Assembly (NCBI GenBank): GCA_002868865.1
Contig: PKUC01000085.1
Location: 1-53,386 of the forward strand
Direction: 5' to 3'
DNA length: 53,386 bases
Source: Desulfuromonas sp.
GTDB taxonomy: Bacteria > Desulfobacterota > Desulfuromonadia > Desulfuromonadales > Geopsychrobacteraceae
Below, piece after piece: positions 36,052 to 45,450 of this stretch. The translations under genes were made by a program, and so were the position numbers. Each line of letters starts with the position of its first letter. Position 1 is the stretch's first letter. The notes beneath the pieces were generated by a model. It saw only the letters and a program-made list of their open reading frames with translations, was not told the DNA's origin and ran no database searches.

Positions 36052-36533
36052 TGGCGCGCGACAAGACCCCTTCGACCGCTGCGATCCGCCTGTTGAAACA
36101 GCACAAGATCCCATTTATTCCACGCCCTTATCGGTACGAAGAGAAGGGAGGAACACTGGTCAGCGCCCGTGAACTGGGGGTTGACGAACACCAGGTGATC
36201 AAAACTCTGATCATGGAAGACGACAGCGGTTCGGGATTGATCATTCTGATGCACGGCGACCGCGAGGTTTCCCTGAAGCAGCTGGCCCGCCATCTGAGCG
36301 TCAAACAGGTCAGTCCCTGTCCTCCGCTCAAGGCGGACCGCATCACCGGCTATCAGACTGGCGGCATCTCTCCCTTCGGCACCCGCACCCCTCTTCCAGT
36401 CTATATCGAAAAAAGTATTCTTGATCTCAACACCCTCTATATCAATGGCGGCAAGCGAGGCTTTCTGATCGAACTCAAGCCGCGTGATCTGCAAACGATT
36501 CTACATCCCCATCCGGTTGAAGTTGGGTTATAA
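36051..36533 (+). CDS. ybaK: YbaK/EbsC-family Cys-tRNA(Pro) deacylase
   Basis: 160 residues from the ATG at 36051, overlapping the rhomboid stop. The catalytic-type lysine lies in EHQVIKTLIM, with the conserved GDREVSLKQLAR, GYQTGGISPFG and NGGKRGFLIEL segments. YbaK removes cysteine wrongly charged onto tRNA-Pro, in trans to ProRS. Confidence 0.92.
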   Translation: MARDKTPSTAAIRLLKQHKIPFIPRPYRYEEKGGTLVSARELGVDEHQVIKTLIMEDDSGSGLIILMHGDREVSLKQLARHLSVKQVSPCPPLKADRITGYQTGGISPFGTRTPLPVYIEKSILDLNTLYINGGKRGFLIELKPRDLQTILHPHPVEVGL

Positions 36534-36569
36534 TTTCTGCCTGATTCCTTTCCCAGCAGAGGTTCAAAC

Positions 36570-37391
36570 ATGACTCAGGATGGATTCCAACAGGCCGCCG
36601 AAGCGATTTCTACCGCACAGATTATGATCATCACCTGCGGGGCCGGTATGGGGGTCGATTCTGGCCTGCCCGATTTCCGCGGCGATACCGGTTTCTGGAA
36701 GGCCTACCCCATGTACGAACGCCTGGGGCTCAGCTTTGTTCAGGCCGCTAACCCGGAGCATTTTGACCGCGATCCTCACTTCGGCTGGGGCTTTTATGGC
36801 CACCGCACCGAACTTTACCGCAGAACCATTCCTCATGAAGGGTTTAAGCTGCTGGACGAATGGAGAGATCGTTTCGAAATGGACAACTTTGTCGTGACTT
36901 CAAACGTCGACGGTCAGTTTCAAAAAGCCGATTATCCTGATGACCGTATTTTAGAAGTCCACGGCTCCATTCATCATCTGCAATGCACCACTCCGTGCAA
37001 AAACAGCATCTGGGACAACACCGTGTCTTTCGATATCGACCACGCCACCATGAGGGCAAACCACGTTCCCCGTTGTCCACACTGCGGGCAAACCGCGCGT
37101 CCCAACATCCTGATGTTCGGCGATTATGGCTGGCTTCATCACAGAACAGCTCAACAGGAAGACCGATTCCAATCCTTCCTACAGCGAAGCGCAGGCAAAA
37201 AAACCGTTGTCATCGAAATGGGTGCCGGCACCTCGGTCCCCACAATTCGTCACCTCAGTGAGCAGCTCGGGCAGCGGGGCAACACCACCGTTGTGCGAAT
37301 AAATCCACGTGAGGCTCACATCCGCGCTGGCCATATCGGGCTTTCATGTGGATCCGTCGAGGCACTCAAGTCAATAGCGGACCTTCTTTAA
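36570..37391 (+). CDS. Divergent SIR2-family NAD-dependent deacylase
   Basis: 273 residues. NAD-site motif CGAGMGVDSGLPDFRG, catalytic His in LEVHGSIHHLQC, zinc cysteines CTTPC and CPHC, and the MGAGTSVPT and INPRE nucleotide contacts. The usual TQNID reads TSNVDG, with Gln replaced by Ser, and the insert around FWKAYPMYERLGLSF is a cobB-like loop. NAD chemistry is likely, but the acyl preference or even an ADP-ribosyl role is open. AGAGGT lies 8 nt before the ATG. The gene ends the TraB-rhomboid-YbaK run. Confidence 0.88.
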   Translation: MTQDGFQQAAEAISTAQIMIITCGAGMGVDSGLPDFRGDTGFWKAYPMYERLGLSFVQAANPEHFDRDPHFGWGFYGHRTELYRRTIPHEGFKLLDEWRDRFEMDNFVVTSNVDGQFQKADYPDDRILEVHGSIHHLQCTTPCKNSIWDNTVSFDIDHATMRANHVPRCPHCGQTARPNILMFGDYGWLHHRTAQQEDRFQSFLQRSAGKKTVVIEMGAGTSVPTIRHLSEQLGQRGNTTVVRINPREAHIRAGHIGLSCGSVEALKSIADLL

Positions 37392-37451
37392 AAAACCATC
37401 CTCCTCACAGCCAACATTTCTTCTGCAATAACAAGGCATTAACCGCCACAC

Positions 37452-37480
37452 TTGACAGCACCATCAAAGGCGACTAGATT
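37452..37480 (+). promoter_or_regulatory. Putative promoter for the Na/Pi transporter
   Basis: A perfect TTGACA at 37452-37457, a 17-nt spacer and TAGATT at 37475-37480, 80 nt before the start. No clear Pho box was recognised. Confidence 0.55.
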
Positions 37481-37559
37481 TTGCGCGCAAGCTCACAAAA
37501 TGCTAACAATTGATAAGTAAAAACACGCGACTCTAACAAATCAATCGGAGAACGCACTC

Positions 37560-39236
37560 ATGATCGAACCTTTCAAGATGGGCTACACCGCCATCGGTGG
37601 CCTCGGCGTCTTTATCATCGGAATGAAATACCTCTCGGACAGCCTCCAGATGCTGTCCGGCGGGCTGATCCGCAAGGCAATATCCTCGGTCACCACCAAC
37701 CGTATTTTGGCGGTAATCGTCGGCCTGTTCGTCACCACCTTTGTCCAATCCTCATCGATCACAACTGTCATGGTGGTCGGACTGACCAATGCAGGGCTAA
37801 TGGAGCTGACCCAAGCAATAGGGGTCATCCTAGGTGCCAACATAGGCACCACCATCACCGGCTGGATCTTGGCAGTCAAGGTCGGCAAATACGGACTGCT
37901 GCTCATCGCGCTGGGCGTCTTCCCGATGCTCTTTTCCAAAAACGATCGGGTGTCGGCGACGGCTAAGGTCCTGGTTGCTCTGGGAATGATTTTTTTCGGC
38001 CTGCAGATTATGAGCGGGGCCTTCAAACCACTGCGAAGCGACGAAGGGTTCATGAATCTGATGCTGACCCTGGATGCGCAATCGCTGCTAAGCATTCTGG
38101 GCTGTGTTGCTATCGGCTGCCTGATGACCATGGTGATCCAGAGCAGTTCGGCGATGCTCGGCATCACCATCGCACTGGCATCGACAGGAGCAATTCCGCT
38201 GCACACTGCCATCGCTCTGGTCATGGGTGAAAACATCGGCACCACCATCACCGCTCAGTTCGCAGCTATCGGTGGTACCATCCCGGCAAGACGCGCCGCC
38301 ATGGCTCACAGCGTCTTCAATGTACTGGGCGTCGTCATTATTATCAGCCTATTTTCGACGTATGTCGGCATGATCGACCGTTTTGTGCCCGGCGATTCGG
38401 GCTTTGTCGCCGCTGACGGCAGCCACCCCTACATCGCGGCACACATCGCCATGGCGCATACCTTCTTCAATGTCACCGCAACCCTGGTTATGCTGCCCTT
38501 CCTCGGCCAGCTGGCCAAGTTTGTCACCCGGATGGTTCCGGACAAAGAAGGAGCAGAACAGGGGCGCTTCAAGTATTTCGGTGCTCCGGGGACCATTCCG
38601 GTCGCCATGGGCATCCCAATGGTTTTCGGCGAACTGAAGAAGATGCAGAACCGGGTTCACAAAACCCTGCGCCACGCAGGCAGCTACCTGCAGCGTGACC
38701 TGAAAGGACGTGACAAGTTTCTGCGCAAAGTGACCTCCCTAGAAGACGAAACCGATATCATGCAGCATGAGATCACCTCGTTTACCGTCACCCTGATGCA
38801 GTCGGGGAACGCAAGCAACATGCAGTCAGATAAAGCCTACTGCTATGTTCGTGCTGCGGATGAACTTGAGTCGATCGCGGACTATGCGGCCAATCTCTGC
38901 TCCTATATGAAACGACTGGACAAATATGAGCTGAACTTCAGCGATGATGCCTGGAAGGATATCCAGAATTTTCATCATGAGGTGCTGTCGTTCTTCACTC
39001 AGGTATGCAAAGCGTTCAACAACGAAGATACCAGCAGCACCAAGCAGATCTACGAAGAAGCCAACCGTATCAACGATCTGGCTGACAGCATCCGCAAGCG
39101 GCATCTGGAGCGGATGAAGCAGGGCACTTGCGGGGCCCTGCCCGCGCTGACCTTCAGCGACATGGCGGTCGCACTGCGGCGGATCAAAAATCACACCGTC
39201 AACCTCCACGAAGCGCTTTTCACCGAAACGGCCTGA
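37560..39236 (+). CDS. Na+/phosphate symporter with C-terminal PhoU-like domain
   Basis: 558 residues. Two inverted Na/Pi-cotransporter repeats carry the QSSS signature (FVQSSSITTVMVVGLTNAG and VIQSSSAMLGITIALASTG) within about eight to ten membrane helices up to residue 330. The last 200 residues form a PhoU-like helical bundle (EDETDIMQHEITSFTVTLMQ, ADELESIADYAANLCSYMKR). This is the NptA/YjbB type. It imports or exports phosphate in the inner membrane, and the PhoU-like tail probably regulates it. GGAGA precedes the ATG; a terminator follows. Confidence 0.93.
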   Translation: MIEPFKMGYTAIGGLGVFIIGMKYLSDSLQMLSGGLIRKAISSVTTNRILAVIVGLFVTTFVQSSSITTVMVVGLTNAGLMELTQAIGVILGANIGTTITGWILAVKVGKYGLLLIALGVFPMLFSKNDRVSATAKVLVALGMIFFGLQIMSGAFKPLRSDEGFMNLMLTLDAQSLLSILGCVAIGCLMTMVIQSSSAMLGITIALASTGAIPLHTAIALVMGENIGTTITAQFAAIGGTIPARRAAMAHSVFNVLGVVIIISLFSTYVGMIDRFVPGDSGFVAADGSHPYIAAHIAMAHTFFNVTATLVMLPFLGQLAKFVTRMVPDKEGAEQGRFKYFGAPGTIPVAMGIPMVFGELKKMQNRVHKTLRHAGSYLQRDLKGRDKFLRKVTSLEDETDIMQHEITSFTVTLMQSGNASNMQSDKAYCYVRAADELESIADYAANLCSYMKRLDKYELNFSDDAWKDIQNFHHEVLSFFTQVCKAFNNEDTSSTKQIYEEANRINDLADSIRKRHLERMKQGTCGALPALTFSDMAVALRRIKNHTVNLHEALFTETA

Positions 39237-39257
39237 TCTCAATCGCCATCCATCGCT

Positions 39258-39293
39258 AAAAAAAGCCCGATCGACACAGATCGGGCTTTTTTT
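39258..39293 (+). terminator. Terminator after the Na/Pi transporter
   Basis: AAAAAAAGCCCGATC and GATCGGGCTTTTTTT form a strong stem with a T-tail; it also serves the converging lipoprotein gene. Confidence 0.92.
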
Positions 39294-39314
39294 ATACCTG
39301 CTGTTTTTCACCGT

Positions 39315-39764
39315 TTAGGGTCTAAGATAAAGGTAGCCGGCCGACTGCAGCGCTGCAATGCGGGTCACGCCCCCCTCTTCAGCAACCTGGAACCCATCGA
39401 CAAGATCCGGTACGGTGAGCGATTGCATCCGCAGCGTGTTGCCGCAAGCCACCAAGTGGGTGTCAAAATCACGCAACCTCGTCACTCCGGCGGCTACCCG
39501 CTTCGACAGACCCTCCTTTTCAAACGCGCGCAACGCCGGACCGTGGACCACCAGAACGATATCGACATGCTCCGCTCCGCCAGCCCCTTTGACGTGATTC
39601 GAAATATTATTCAGGACAAAATTGACCTTACCCAGTTCTGACAGATGATAGACGACATGGGTCTTTCCATCCCACACCCCGTGGGGTTGTATCCCCGCGC
39701 AACCGAGTAGCGCAACGATAAGCAGTGGGTAGATCGCATTACGTAAAATCAGTTTGATCGCCAC
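39315..39764 (-). CDS. DsrE/DsrF-like lipoprotein
   Basis: 149 residues, GTG start at 39764 with GGGAGG 8 nt upstream. Lipobox LLG before Cys22 (YPLLIVALLGC). The mature part shows the DsrE-like alpha/beta fold: VVYHLSELGKVNFVLNNISNHV, VDIVLVVHGPALRAF, VACGNTL with the conserved Cys, and QVAEEGGVTRIAALQSAGYLYL. Related proteins handle reactive sulfur with a Cys; a periplasmic lipid-anchored form is common in sulfur-metabolising anaerobes. It is monocistronic. Confidence 0.82.
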   Translation of the reverse strand: MAIKLILRNAIYPLLIVALLGCAGIQPHGVWDGKTHVVYHLSELGKVNFVLNNISNHVKGAGGAEHVDIVLVVHGPALRAFEKEGLSKRVAAGVTRLRDFDTHLVACGNTLRMQSLTVPDLVDGFQVAEEGGVTRIAALQSAGYLYLRP

Positions 39765-39939
39765 AACGGATACCTCCCTGTATGATCAAATCAATTATAA
39801 CCGAAAAAGTTCACATGAAAGAACCGCACACACCAGGGCAGCTCGACACCGTCAAATCTCTGCTGGCGCACAAAATCAGATTTATTGTATAAGGGAAAGG
39901 GACAGCTACTGCGACCGCTAACAGCACGGTGAATTTAAA

Positions 39940-40290
39940 ATGCCCGAGCAGACATTTCTCTACAATCCGACCTGCGACTTTACCAGCAAGCTCGAAAAGA
40001 TCAAAAAACAGGACCCGCCCGGTTATAACCGTATTGTTCAGGTCATCGATCGCTTGCTGGAGAACCCCGGTGACGCCGACGGCAAGATGCACGGGGTCTA
40101 CCACGGACGGTTAAAAAAGTATGTCGGCCGCAGCAATTACCGGCTGATCTATCACTGGTGTAAAACCTGCCGCAAGGAGAACAAAAAGCAGGAAGACCGC
40201 TGCAGCAACTGTGACTCAATCCCTGACCATAGTGTCATTTTCTTTGACGTCCACCATAAAAACCGCCAGAACAACCTAAAAAACAGCTGA
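39940..40290 (+). CDS. RelE/ParE-fold toxin-like protein with zinc-ribbon insert
   Basis: 116 residues; GGTGA lies 7 nt before the ATG. The core is RelE-like: an N-terminal helix pair (SKLEKIKKQDPPGYNRIVQVIDRLLENP), MHGVYHGRLKKYVGRSNYRLIYHW and the final VIFFDVHHKNR strand. Between the last two core strands there is an insert with CKTC and CSNC, a likely zinc site. No antitoxin-like gene lies on either side: 175 nt upstream and 90 nt downstream hold no plausible partner. It may be a solitary RNase-like protein or a repurposed one. Confidence 0.7.
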   Translation: MPEQTFLYNPTCDFTSKLEKIKKQDPPGYNRIVQVIDRLLENPGDADGKMHGVYHGRLKKYVGRSNYRLIYHWCKTCRKENKKQEDRCSNCDSIPDHSVIFFDVHHKNRQNNLKNS

Positions 40291-40379
40291 TTTCAGAGCG
40301 TTCTGACAATTTTCTCCGTGACAGATGTTCCGGCAGATTTTAAAATACCGCAATCTCATGAGAAAGCCGGTATGCTCCC

Positions 40380-41591
40380 ATGACACTCTTCAGTGGTAAA
40401 TTATTCTATCCTTTTCTGATTCCGGGGGGATTGATCTTCGGTGCGGCCCTGTTTGCGCTGGCGCGGCCGGAGCTGCCCGACGCATGGACCCCACTGCTGC
40501 GCTACATACCGCCTTCTCTTCTGGCGGCTTCCCTTCTGATCGGCTGGCGATTTAACCGCAGCCGACTGATTTTTGCCTGCCTGCTGCTGATGACCGCCAG
40601 TCAGGGGCTGCTCTTCTTTGGAACCACCGCTGTCGGCCCTTTCGTAACCGAACTGGTTCCGCTCCTTGTCCCCTTGAATATCCTGCTGATTTCACTGTCA
40701 GCGGAAAAAGGCGCCTTCAATTACCGCGGCGGGATGTGGCTCGCCCTGCTGCTGGGACAGCTGGTCGCCGGGTCATGGCTCTATGCCCAGCGCTATGAAC
40801 AGAGTTTAGCCTTCCTGCAACATCAGTTCGTCCCATGGCCACTGCAACAGCAAATCCCTATCGGACAACCGGCGCTGCTCGCCTTCTGTCTGACCCTGCT
40901 GACTCTGACAATCCGCTTCTGGCTACGACCGGGAGCACTTGAAGCGGCGTTTTTCTGGGCTGTTGCGATTGTGCTGGCGGGGGTGCTCGATATGGACGGT
41001 CACCCGCTGACCCTGTACTGCGCCAGCGCGAACCTGATCCTGCTGATCGGTGCCATCGAAACCTCACATTCGATGGCGTACCGCGATGAGCTGACCGGTC
41101 TTCCGGAACGTCGTGCTCTGAATGAGACCATGGCAAAACTCGGACGGCGCTATACGGTCGCCATGCTCGACATCGACCACTTCAAAAAATTCAACGACAC
41201 CCACGGCCATGACGTCGGGGATCAGGTTCTGAAGATGGTTGCCAGCAAACTGGCCAAGATCAGCGGCGGCGGAAAGATGTTCCGCTACGGTGGAGAGGAA
41301 TTTTCTGTCATTTTCCCTCGGACCAGCATCGATGACGCGCTGCCGCACCTCGAAGAGATCAGAAAGGCGGTCGCCAGTGCTCGCTTCATCCCCCGGGGAA
41401 AAGATCGGCCAAAGGCGAAACCAAACAAACCGCTCCCGCCGAAAAAACGGAATCCTGCCTTAAACGTCACCATCAGCATCGGCGCCGCGGAGCGTAGAGC
41501 CCGCCTGTCCACCGCTGAGCAGGTCATCAAAGCGGCAGACGAGGCCCTTTACCGCGCCAAAAACGCTGGCCGTAACCGCGTCTGCGCCTGA
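40380..41591 (+). CDS. Membrane-anchored diguanylate cyclase (GGEEF)
   Basis: 403 residues. About six to seven hydrophobic helices fill residues 1-225, then a GGDEF domain. Active-site loop RYGGEEF, metal/base segment MLDIDHFKKFNDTHGHDVGD with the canonical guanine-reading Asp. No RxxD I-site precedes GGEEF (GGGKMF), so product inhibition is unlikely. A basic proline/lysine-rich loop (KPNKPLPPKKRNP) interrupts the domain near residue 345. It should make c-di-GMP and differs from the two GAF-GGDEF proteins at 5.3-7.4 kb. Confidence 0.9.
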   Translation: MTLFSGKLFYPFLIPGGLIFGAALFALARPELPDAWTPLLRYIPPSLLAASLLIGWRFNRSRLIFACLLLMTASQGLLFFGTTAVGPFVTELVPLLVPLNILLISLSAEKGAFNYRGGMWLALLLGQLVAGSWLYAQRYEQSLAFLQHQFVPWPLQQQIPIGQPALLAFCLTLLTLTIRFWLRPGALEAAFFWAVAIVLAGVLDMDGHPLTLYCASANLILLIGAIETSHSMAYRDELTGLPERRALNETMAKLGRRYTVAMLDIDHFKKFNDTHGHDVGDQVLKMVASKLAKISGGGKMFRYGGEEFSVIFPRTSIDDALPHLEEIRKAVASARFIPRGKDRPKAKPNKPLPPKKRNPALNVTISIGAAERRARLSTAEQVIKAADEALYRAKNAGRNRVCA

Positions 41592-41641
41592 CCCGTAAAA
41601 GGCTGCGTCCACTCCCTTAAAAACCGCTCAACAGAAATCGA

Positions 41642-42430
41642 TCATCGCTTCTGACAGGCTACCACCAACTTGTTTTTGGAACGATGAAGGTGAGAATCGG
41701 TGACATGCTGAAGACCGCAGCGTGCGAGCAGGTTCAACAGTTGGCTCCGCGTAAAAATCTGCTTATGACGGAACGGTCCGGCAGAATAGAGGCGGTTCAG
41801 TAAGGCGGGCTTGGTCCCTCCACTGAGCCGGTAGGACCACTGACTGGCCCTGTAAAAGAACGTATCGCGTGATGGGGTATCGAGAAACAGCCAGCCACCG
41901 GGCTTCATCAGCGCAGCGGCCGCAGCAAGTGTCTCGGCAGGAAAGTTGACATGCTCCAGCGTATCCCACAGAGTGACGACGTCGAAATAACCGCTATAAT
42001 TCTTCTGCCAGTACGGATCGTCGACCAGTTCTGAGCGAAACTCCAGGCCGTACTTCTCCCGGGCAAAATCCCTGAATACCTGCTGCGGTTCGATCCCGGC
42101 ACGCTCACTTGCGTCCTCCCCCACAAGCGAGAGGAACTGCCCTGCTCCGCAACCGATATCGAGACAGCGAGCATCCCCTAGAGGGCGACAGTGGTGCACG
42201 AACGCCAGATTTTTTTTATGCAGGACGGCGTTCTGCGGCAGGTGGTTATTGATGAATTTTCGCGCTGAAACGGTCAACGGAGAGTCTTCCGCTACCGGCG
42301 CCGGCAGCTCATCGAGGGCGTCGATGTAGTGAAAATCGCACTGATCACACACATACAGCGACATCTTTTTCAACTTGTACCGCGAAGACGCCCGTTCTCC
42401 ACATAATTTACAGCGATTGAAGTCGTACAC
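41642..42430 (-). CDS. Class I SAM-dependent methyltransferase with N-terminal Cys knuckles
   Basis: 262 residues, GTG start at 42430 with GGAG 10 nt upstream. An N-terminal zinc-ribbon-like part (CKLCGERASSRYKL, YVCDQCDFHY) precedes a class I methyltransferase: CLDIGCGAGQFLSL is motif I, and VVTLWDTLEHV and LKPGGWLFLDTPSRDT follow. This combination is seen in glycan or small-molecule methyltransferases. The acceptor is unknown. It follows mtaB by 38 nt and may be the last gene of the sulfur/tRNA cluster. Confidence 0.85.
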   Translation of the reverse strand: MYDFNRCKLCGERASSRYKLKKMSLYVCDQCDFHYIDALDELPAPVAEDSPLTVSARKFINNHLPQNAVLHKKNLAFVHHCRPLGDARCLDIGCGAGQFLSLVGEDASERAGIEPQQVFRDFAREKYGLEFRSELVDDPYWQKNYSGYFDVVTLWDTLEHVNFPAETLAAAAALMKPGGWLFLDTPSRDTFFYRASQWSYRLSGGTKPALLNRLYSAGPFRHKQIFTRSQLLNLLARCGLQHVTDSHLHRSKNKLVVACQKR

Positions 42431-42468
42431 GCGCTCTGCTCCTTCCCGCGGACACGCAGTATCAGCAG

Positions 42469-43779
42469 TTAATTTTTTTCAGCCGCAGACCGCAAGGGTG
42501 TCCCGTACAGTCCCTGTGAAGTCGCCGTACTCACCTGCACCTCGACCAGTTCCCCCGGGCGGGCATCGGTGAGAAGTACCGGGAGATAATGGGCGGACAA
42601 TCCTTTGAGTTGTCCATCTGATTCCCCGTGCTCCACCACAACCTCAACCGTTTTTCCGACAAAGGTCCGCAAAAATTCGGCCTGTTTCTGCGCACCGATC
42701 TGACGTAGGACGGCAGCCCTCTGCTTACGGATGTCCCCGGCGACCTGGCCCGGCATCCCGGCGGCCGGCGTTCCCGGTCGCTGACTGTAGGGGAACACGT
42801 GCAGGTGGGTGACAGGAAGTTCTCGCAACAGATCGCAGGTCTGTTCAAATTCGGCATCGGTTTCTCCGGGAAAACCGACGATCAGATCAAGACCGATGGC
42901 CGCATCGTTACGCCGTGCCCGGATTTTCTGCAGCAGTTTTTTAAAATAAGCGCTGCTGTAGTGACGATTCATCCGTTCCAGCACGGCGTCACACCCGGAC
43001 TGCAGGGGAATATGAAAATGGGGGCAGATCCACGCCTGAGTGGTGACGTAATCGAGAAACTGGTCCGGCAACTCGGTGGGCTCGATAGATCCCAGGCGCA
43101 GCCGCTGAACACCGGTCTCCTGCCGGAGCTGTTTCAACAGATTCAGCAGCGAGGTGGCCGGTGTCAGGTCCTGACCGTAACCGCCGATATGAATTCCGGT
43201 CAGAACAATCTCCGGGTAGCCGGCCGCGATCAGGCGTTCCACCTGGCTGACCACATCGGGTAGAGAGACCGAGCGACTGCGACCACGGGCATAGGGGATG
43301 ATGCAATAGGAGCAGAACGCATCGCAGCCGTTCTGGATCTGCACAAAAGCCCGGCTGCGCTGGTCGAAGGAAGTCAGGGGCAACGGTTTGGCCTGCTGTG
43401 CAGCGCGGATATCACTCACCTGAATCCGTGGCACATCATCGTCGAGGGCTGTCAGCCGGGAGAGAAAGTCTTCTTTTTCCTGATTGCCGACAATCAGCGC
43501 GACTCCGGGCAAACCGGCCAGAGCGGAGGCATCGACCTGGGCGTAACACCCGGTCACAACGACCCGGGCCGCGTCATTCAGACGCCGGGCGCGGCGGATC
43601 AGATTGCGGGACTGTGAATCGGTATTGGCCGTTACGGTGCAGGTGTTGACGATGACAAGGTCCGCACCTTCTTCAAAAGGCACGGACCGGTAGCCGGCCT
43701 GTAACATCTGCTCGCGAATGGCGGCGGATTCAAACTGATTGGTCTTACAGCCGAGGGTGACCACGGCAAAACTCTGCAT
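42469..43779 (-). CDS. mtaB: tRNA t6A37 methylthiotransferase
   Basis: 436 residues from the ATG at 43779; a GTG directly before it is also possible. Three domains: N-terminal UPF0004 with auxiliary-cluster cysteines (LGCKTNQFES, NTCTVTANTDSQSR, GCYAQVD), a radical SAM core (CDAFCSYCIIPYARGRSRS) and a C-terminal TRAM domain. The N-terminal pattern is MtaB and not MiaB. It converts t6A to ms2t6A in tRNA using SAM and sulfur, hence the fit beside iscS/iscU and mnmA. Its ATG overlaps the mnmA stop. Confidence 0.93.
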   Translation of the reverse strand: MQSFAVVTLGCKTNQFESAAIREQMLQAGYRSVPFEEGADLVIVNTCTVTANTDSQSRNLIRRARRLNDAARVVVTGCYAQVDASALAGLPGVALIVGNQEKEDFLSRLTALDDDVPRIQVSDIRAAQQAKPLPLTSFDQRSRAFVQIQNGCDAFCSYCIIPYARGRSRSVSLPDVVSQVERLIAAGYPEIVLTGIHIGGYGQDLTPATSLLNLLKQLRQETGVQRLRLGSIEPTELPDQFLDYVTTQAWICPHFHIPLQSGCDAVLERMNRHYSSAYFKKLLQKIRARRNDAAIGLDLIVGFPGETDAEFEQTCDLLRELPVTHLHVFPYSQRPGTPAAGMPGQVAGDIRKQRAAVLRQIGAQKQAEFLRTFVGKTVEVVVEHGESDGQLKGLSAHYLPVLLTDARPGELVEVQVSTATSQGLYGTPLRSAAEKN

Positions 43780-44855
43780 CACCTGATCCAGCCTCCGCCT
43801 AGCACCCGATCGCCGTCATAAAAAACAGCGGCCTGTCCCGGGGTTATCCCGGCCTGAGGCTGCGCAAACTCGACATGGACCTCACCGTTTTCGCCGGGGA
43901 GAATCCGCGCAGCGACCTCCTGATGGCGATAGCGGATCCGGCAGCGACACTCAAACGGCTGATCCGGCGTGGCGATACTCCAGTTGCAATCAAAAACCGT
44001 CAGTGACGAACGGCTGAGATGTTCTTTTTCACCAACGATAACGCGGCGGTTTTCAACATCGATACCCACCACAAACAAAGGCGCCGTCCAGCCGATCCCA
44101 AGCCCGCGACGCTGGCCGACCGTATAGCGATAGATCCCACGGTGATGACCGAGCACCTCGCCGGAAACATGAACAATCTCGCCGTTCAGCTGATCGGAGC
44201 CGCGCTGTTCTTCGAGAAACCGTACATAGTCGCCATCCGGCACAAAACAGATATCCTGACTCTCAGGTTTTTCGGCGACCCGCAGATCGAAACGGGCCGC
44301 CAGTGCACGCACCTCCGGTTTCGACATTCCCCCCAAAGGAAACAGGGTGTGGGCCATCTGCTGCTGACTTAAGGTAAACAAAAAATAGCTCTGATCTTTT
44401 GCGCTATCTAACCCCTTGGTCAAAAAATAACGGCCGTCGTCCTCGACAATCTGCGCATAGTGCCCGGTGGCCAGGTAGTCAGCCTCCAGTTCCAGGGCGC
44501 GGCGCATCAACAGCTCAAACTTGAGGGTCTGGTTGCACAGCACACAGGGATTGGGGGTCCGGCCAGAAAAATAGTCCTCACAGAAACGGTCGATAACCCG
44601 GCTCTGAAAGTCTTTTTCAAAGTTCACGACATAAAACGGGATATCGAGAGATTCAGCCACCCGTCTGGCATCCTGCACATCGTCGAGAGAACAACAACTT
44701 CCGAAGCTGTCGTCATGCGTAGCGGTATAACCGGCATAATCCCAGATCTGCATGGTCATACCGATCACCTCGTAACCCTGCTCCAGCAGCAGGGCTGCCG
44801 TCACCGAGGAATCGACGCCGCCACTCATGGCAACCACAACCCGTTGTTTCTTCAC
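43779..44855 (-). CDS. mnmA: tRNA-specific 2-thiouridylase
   Basis: 358 residues from a GTG at 44855 (AAGGGG upstream), the family length; the open frame continues to 44993 with no conserved content. PP-loop [28 protein letters not shown] and [16 protein letters not shown] carry the catalytic cysteines. It adds sulfur to U34 of Lys, Glu and Gln tRNAs, receiving it from IscS. It lies 164 nt after iscU and is followed directly by mtaB. Confidence 0.95.
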   Translation of the reverse strand: MKKQRVVVAMSGGVDSSVTAALLLEQGYEVIGMTMQIWDYAGYTATHDDSFGSCCSLDDVQDARRVAESLDIPFYVVNFEKDFQSRVIDRFCEDYFSGRTPNPCVLCNQTLKFELLMRRALELEADYLATGHYAQIVEDDGRYFLTKGLDSAKDQSYFLFTLSQQQMAHTLFPLGGMSKPEVRALAARFDLRVAEKPESQDICFVPDGDYVRFLEEQRGSDQLNGEIVHVSGEVLGHHRGIYRYTVGQRRGLGIGWTAPLFVVGIDVENRRVIVGEKEHLSRSSLTVFDCNWSIATPDQPFECRCRIRYRHQEVAARILPGENGEVHVEFAQPQAGITPGQAAVFYDGDRVLGGGWIR

Positions 44856-45019
44856 AATCGCCCCTTTTTGATCTTTTGCCACGATCTCCCGACCGCGACC
44901 GCACTCACCGCTTGTACGGCGAGCACGTGTTGTGTTTTTCCCCGGAAGACACACAAAAGGAGGTCGCCACACATATGCAGCGTCCTCCTTCATATGATCC
45001 TGCAGAACTTCCGGGGATA

Positions 45020-45388
45020 TTATGCGTTATTTTCCCGATAGTCCTTGATCGCTTCGTGCAGGGCATCCGCCGCCAGGTTCGAGCAGTGCATCTTCTGACT
45101 CGGCAGACCGTCGAGAGCTTCGGCAACCGCTTCATTGGATAATTTCCACGCTTCATCAAGGGTTTTGCCAATCGCCATTTCGGTGACCATCGATGAGGTA
45201 GCAATCGCCGCACCACAGCCGAAGGTTTTGAATTTAATGTCCTTAATAACGTCACCTTCAACCTTGAGGTAGATCTTCATGATGTCGCCACAAGAGGCAT
45301 TCCCGACCTCACCGACGCCATTGGCATCTTCGATTTCACCGACATTGCGGGGATTGGAAAAATGATCCATCACTTTGTCTGTATACAT
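45020..45388 (-). CDS. iscU: Fe-S cluster scaffold IscU/NifU-N
   Basis: 122 residues. The three cluster cysteines and the Asp are in [23 protein letters not shown] and [12 protein letters not shown]. It has no NifU C-terminal domains, so it is the IscU-type scaffold. It receives sulfur from the upstream desulfurase and assembles [2Fe-2S]/[4Fe-4S] clusters. AAAGAGGAGTAACACC precedes the ATG. hscA, hscB and fdx are not next to it. Confidence 0.95.
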   Translation of the reverse strand: MYTDKVMDHFSNPRNVGEIEDANGVGEVGNASCGDIMKIYLKVEGDVIKDIKFKTFGCGAAIATSSMVTEMAIGKTLDEAWKLSNEAVAEALDGLPSQKMHCSNLAADALHEAIKDYRENNA

Positions 45389-45450
45389 GGTGTTACTCCT
45401 CTTTCTTGTAGTTCAAGACGGGACGACGCCCGACATCTGCTGTTTATAAG

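Noticed and set aside
39814-39888. 24-residue frame just upstream of the RelE-like gene, as a possible antitoxin
   Set aside because: No ribosome site and far too short and unlike known antitoxins; it ends 52 nt before the toxin-like gene.
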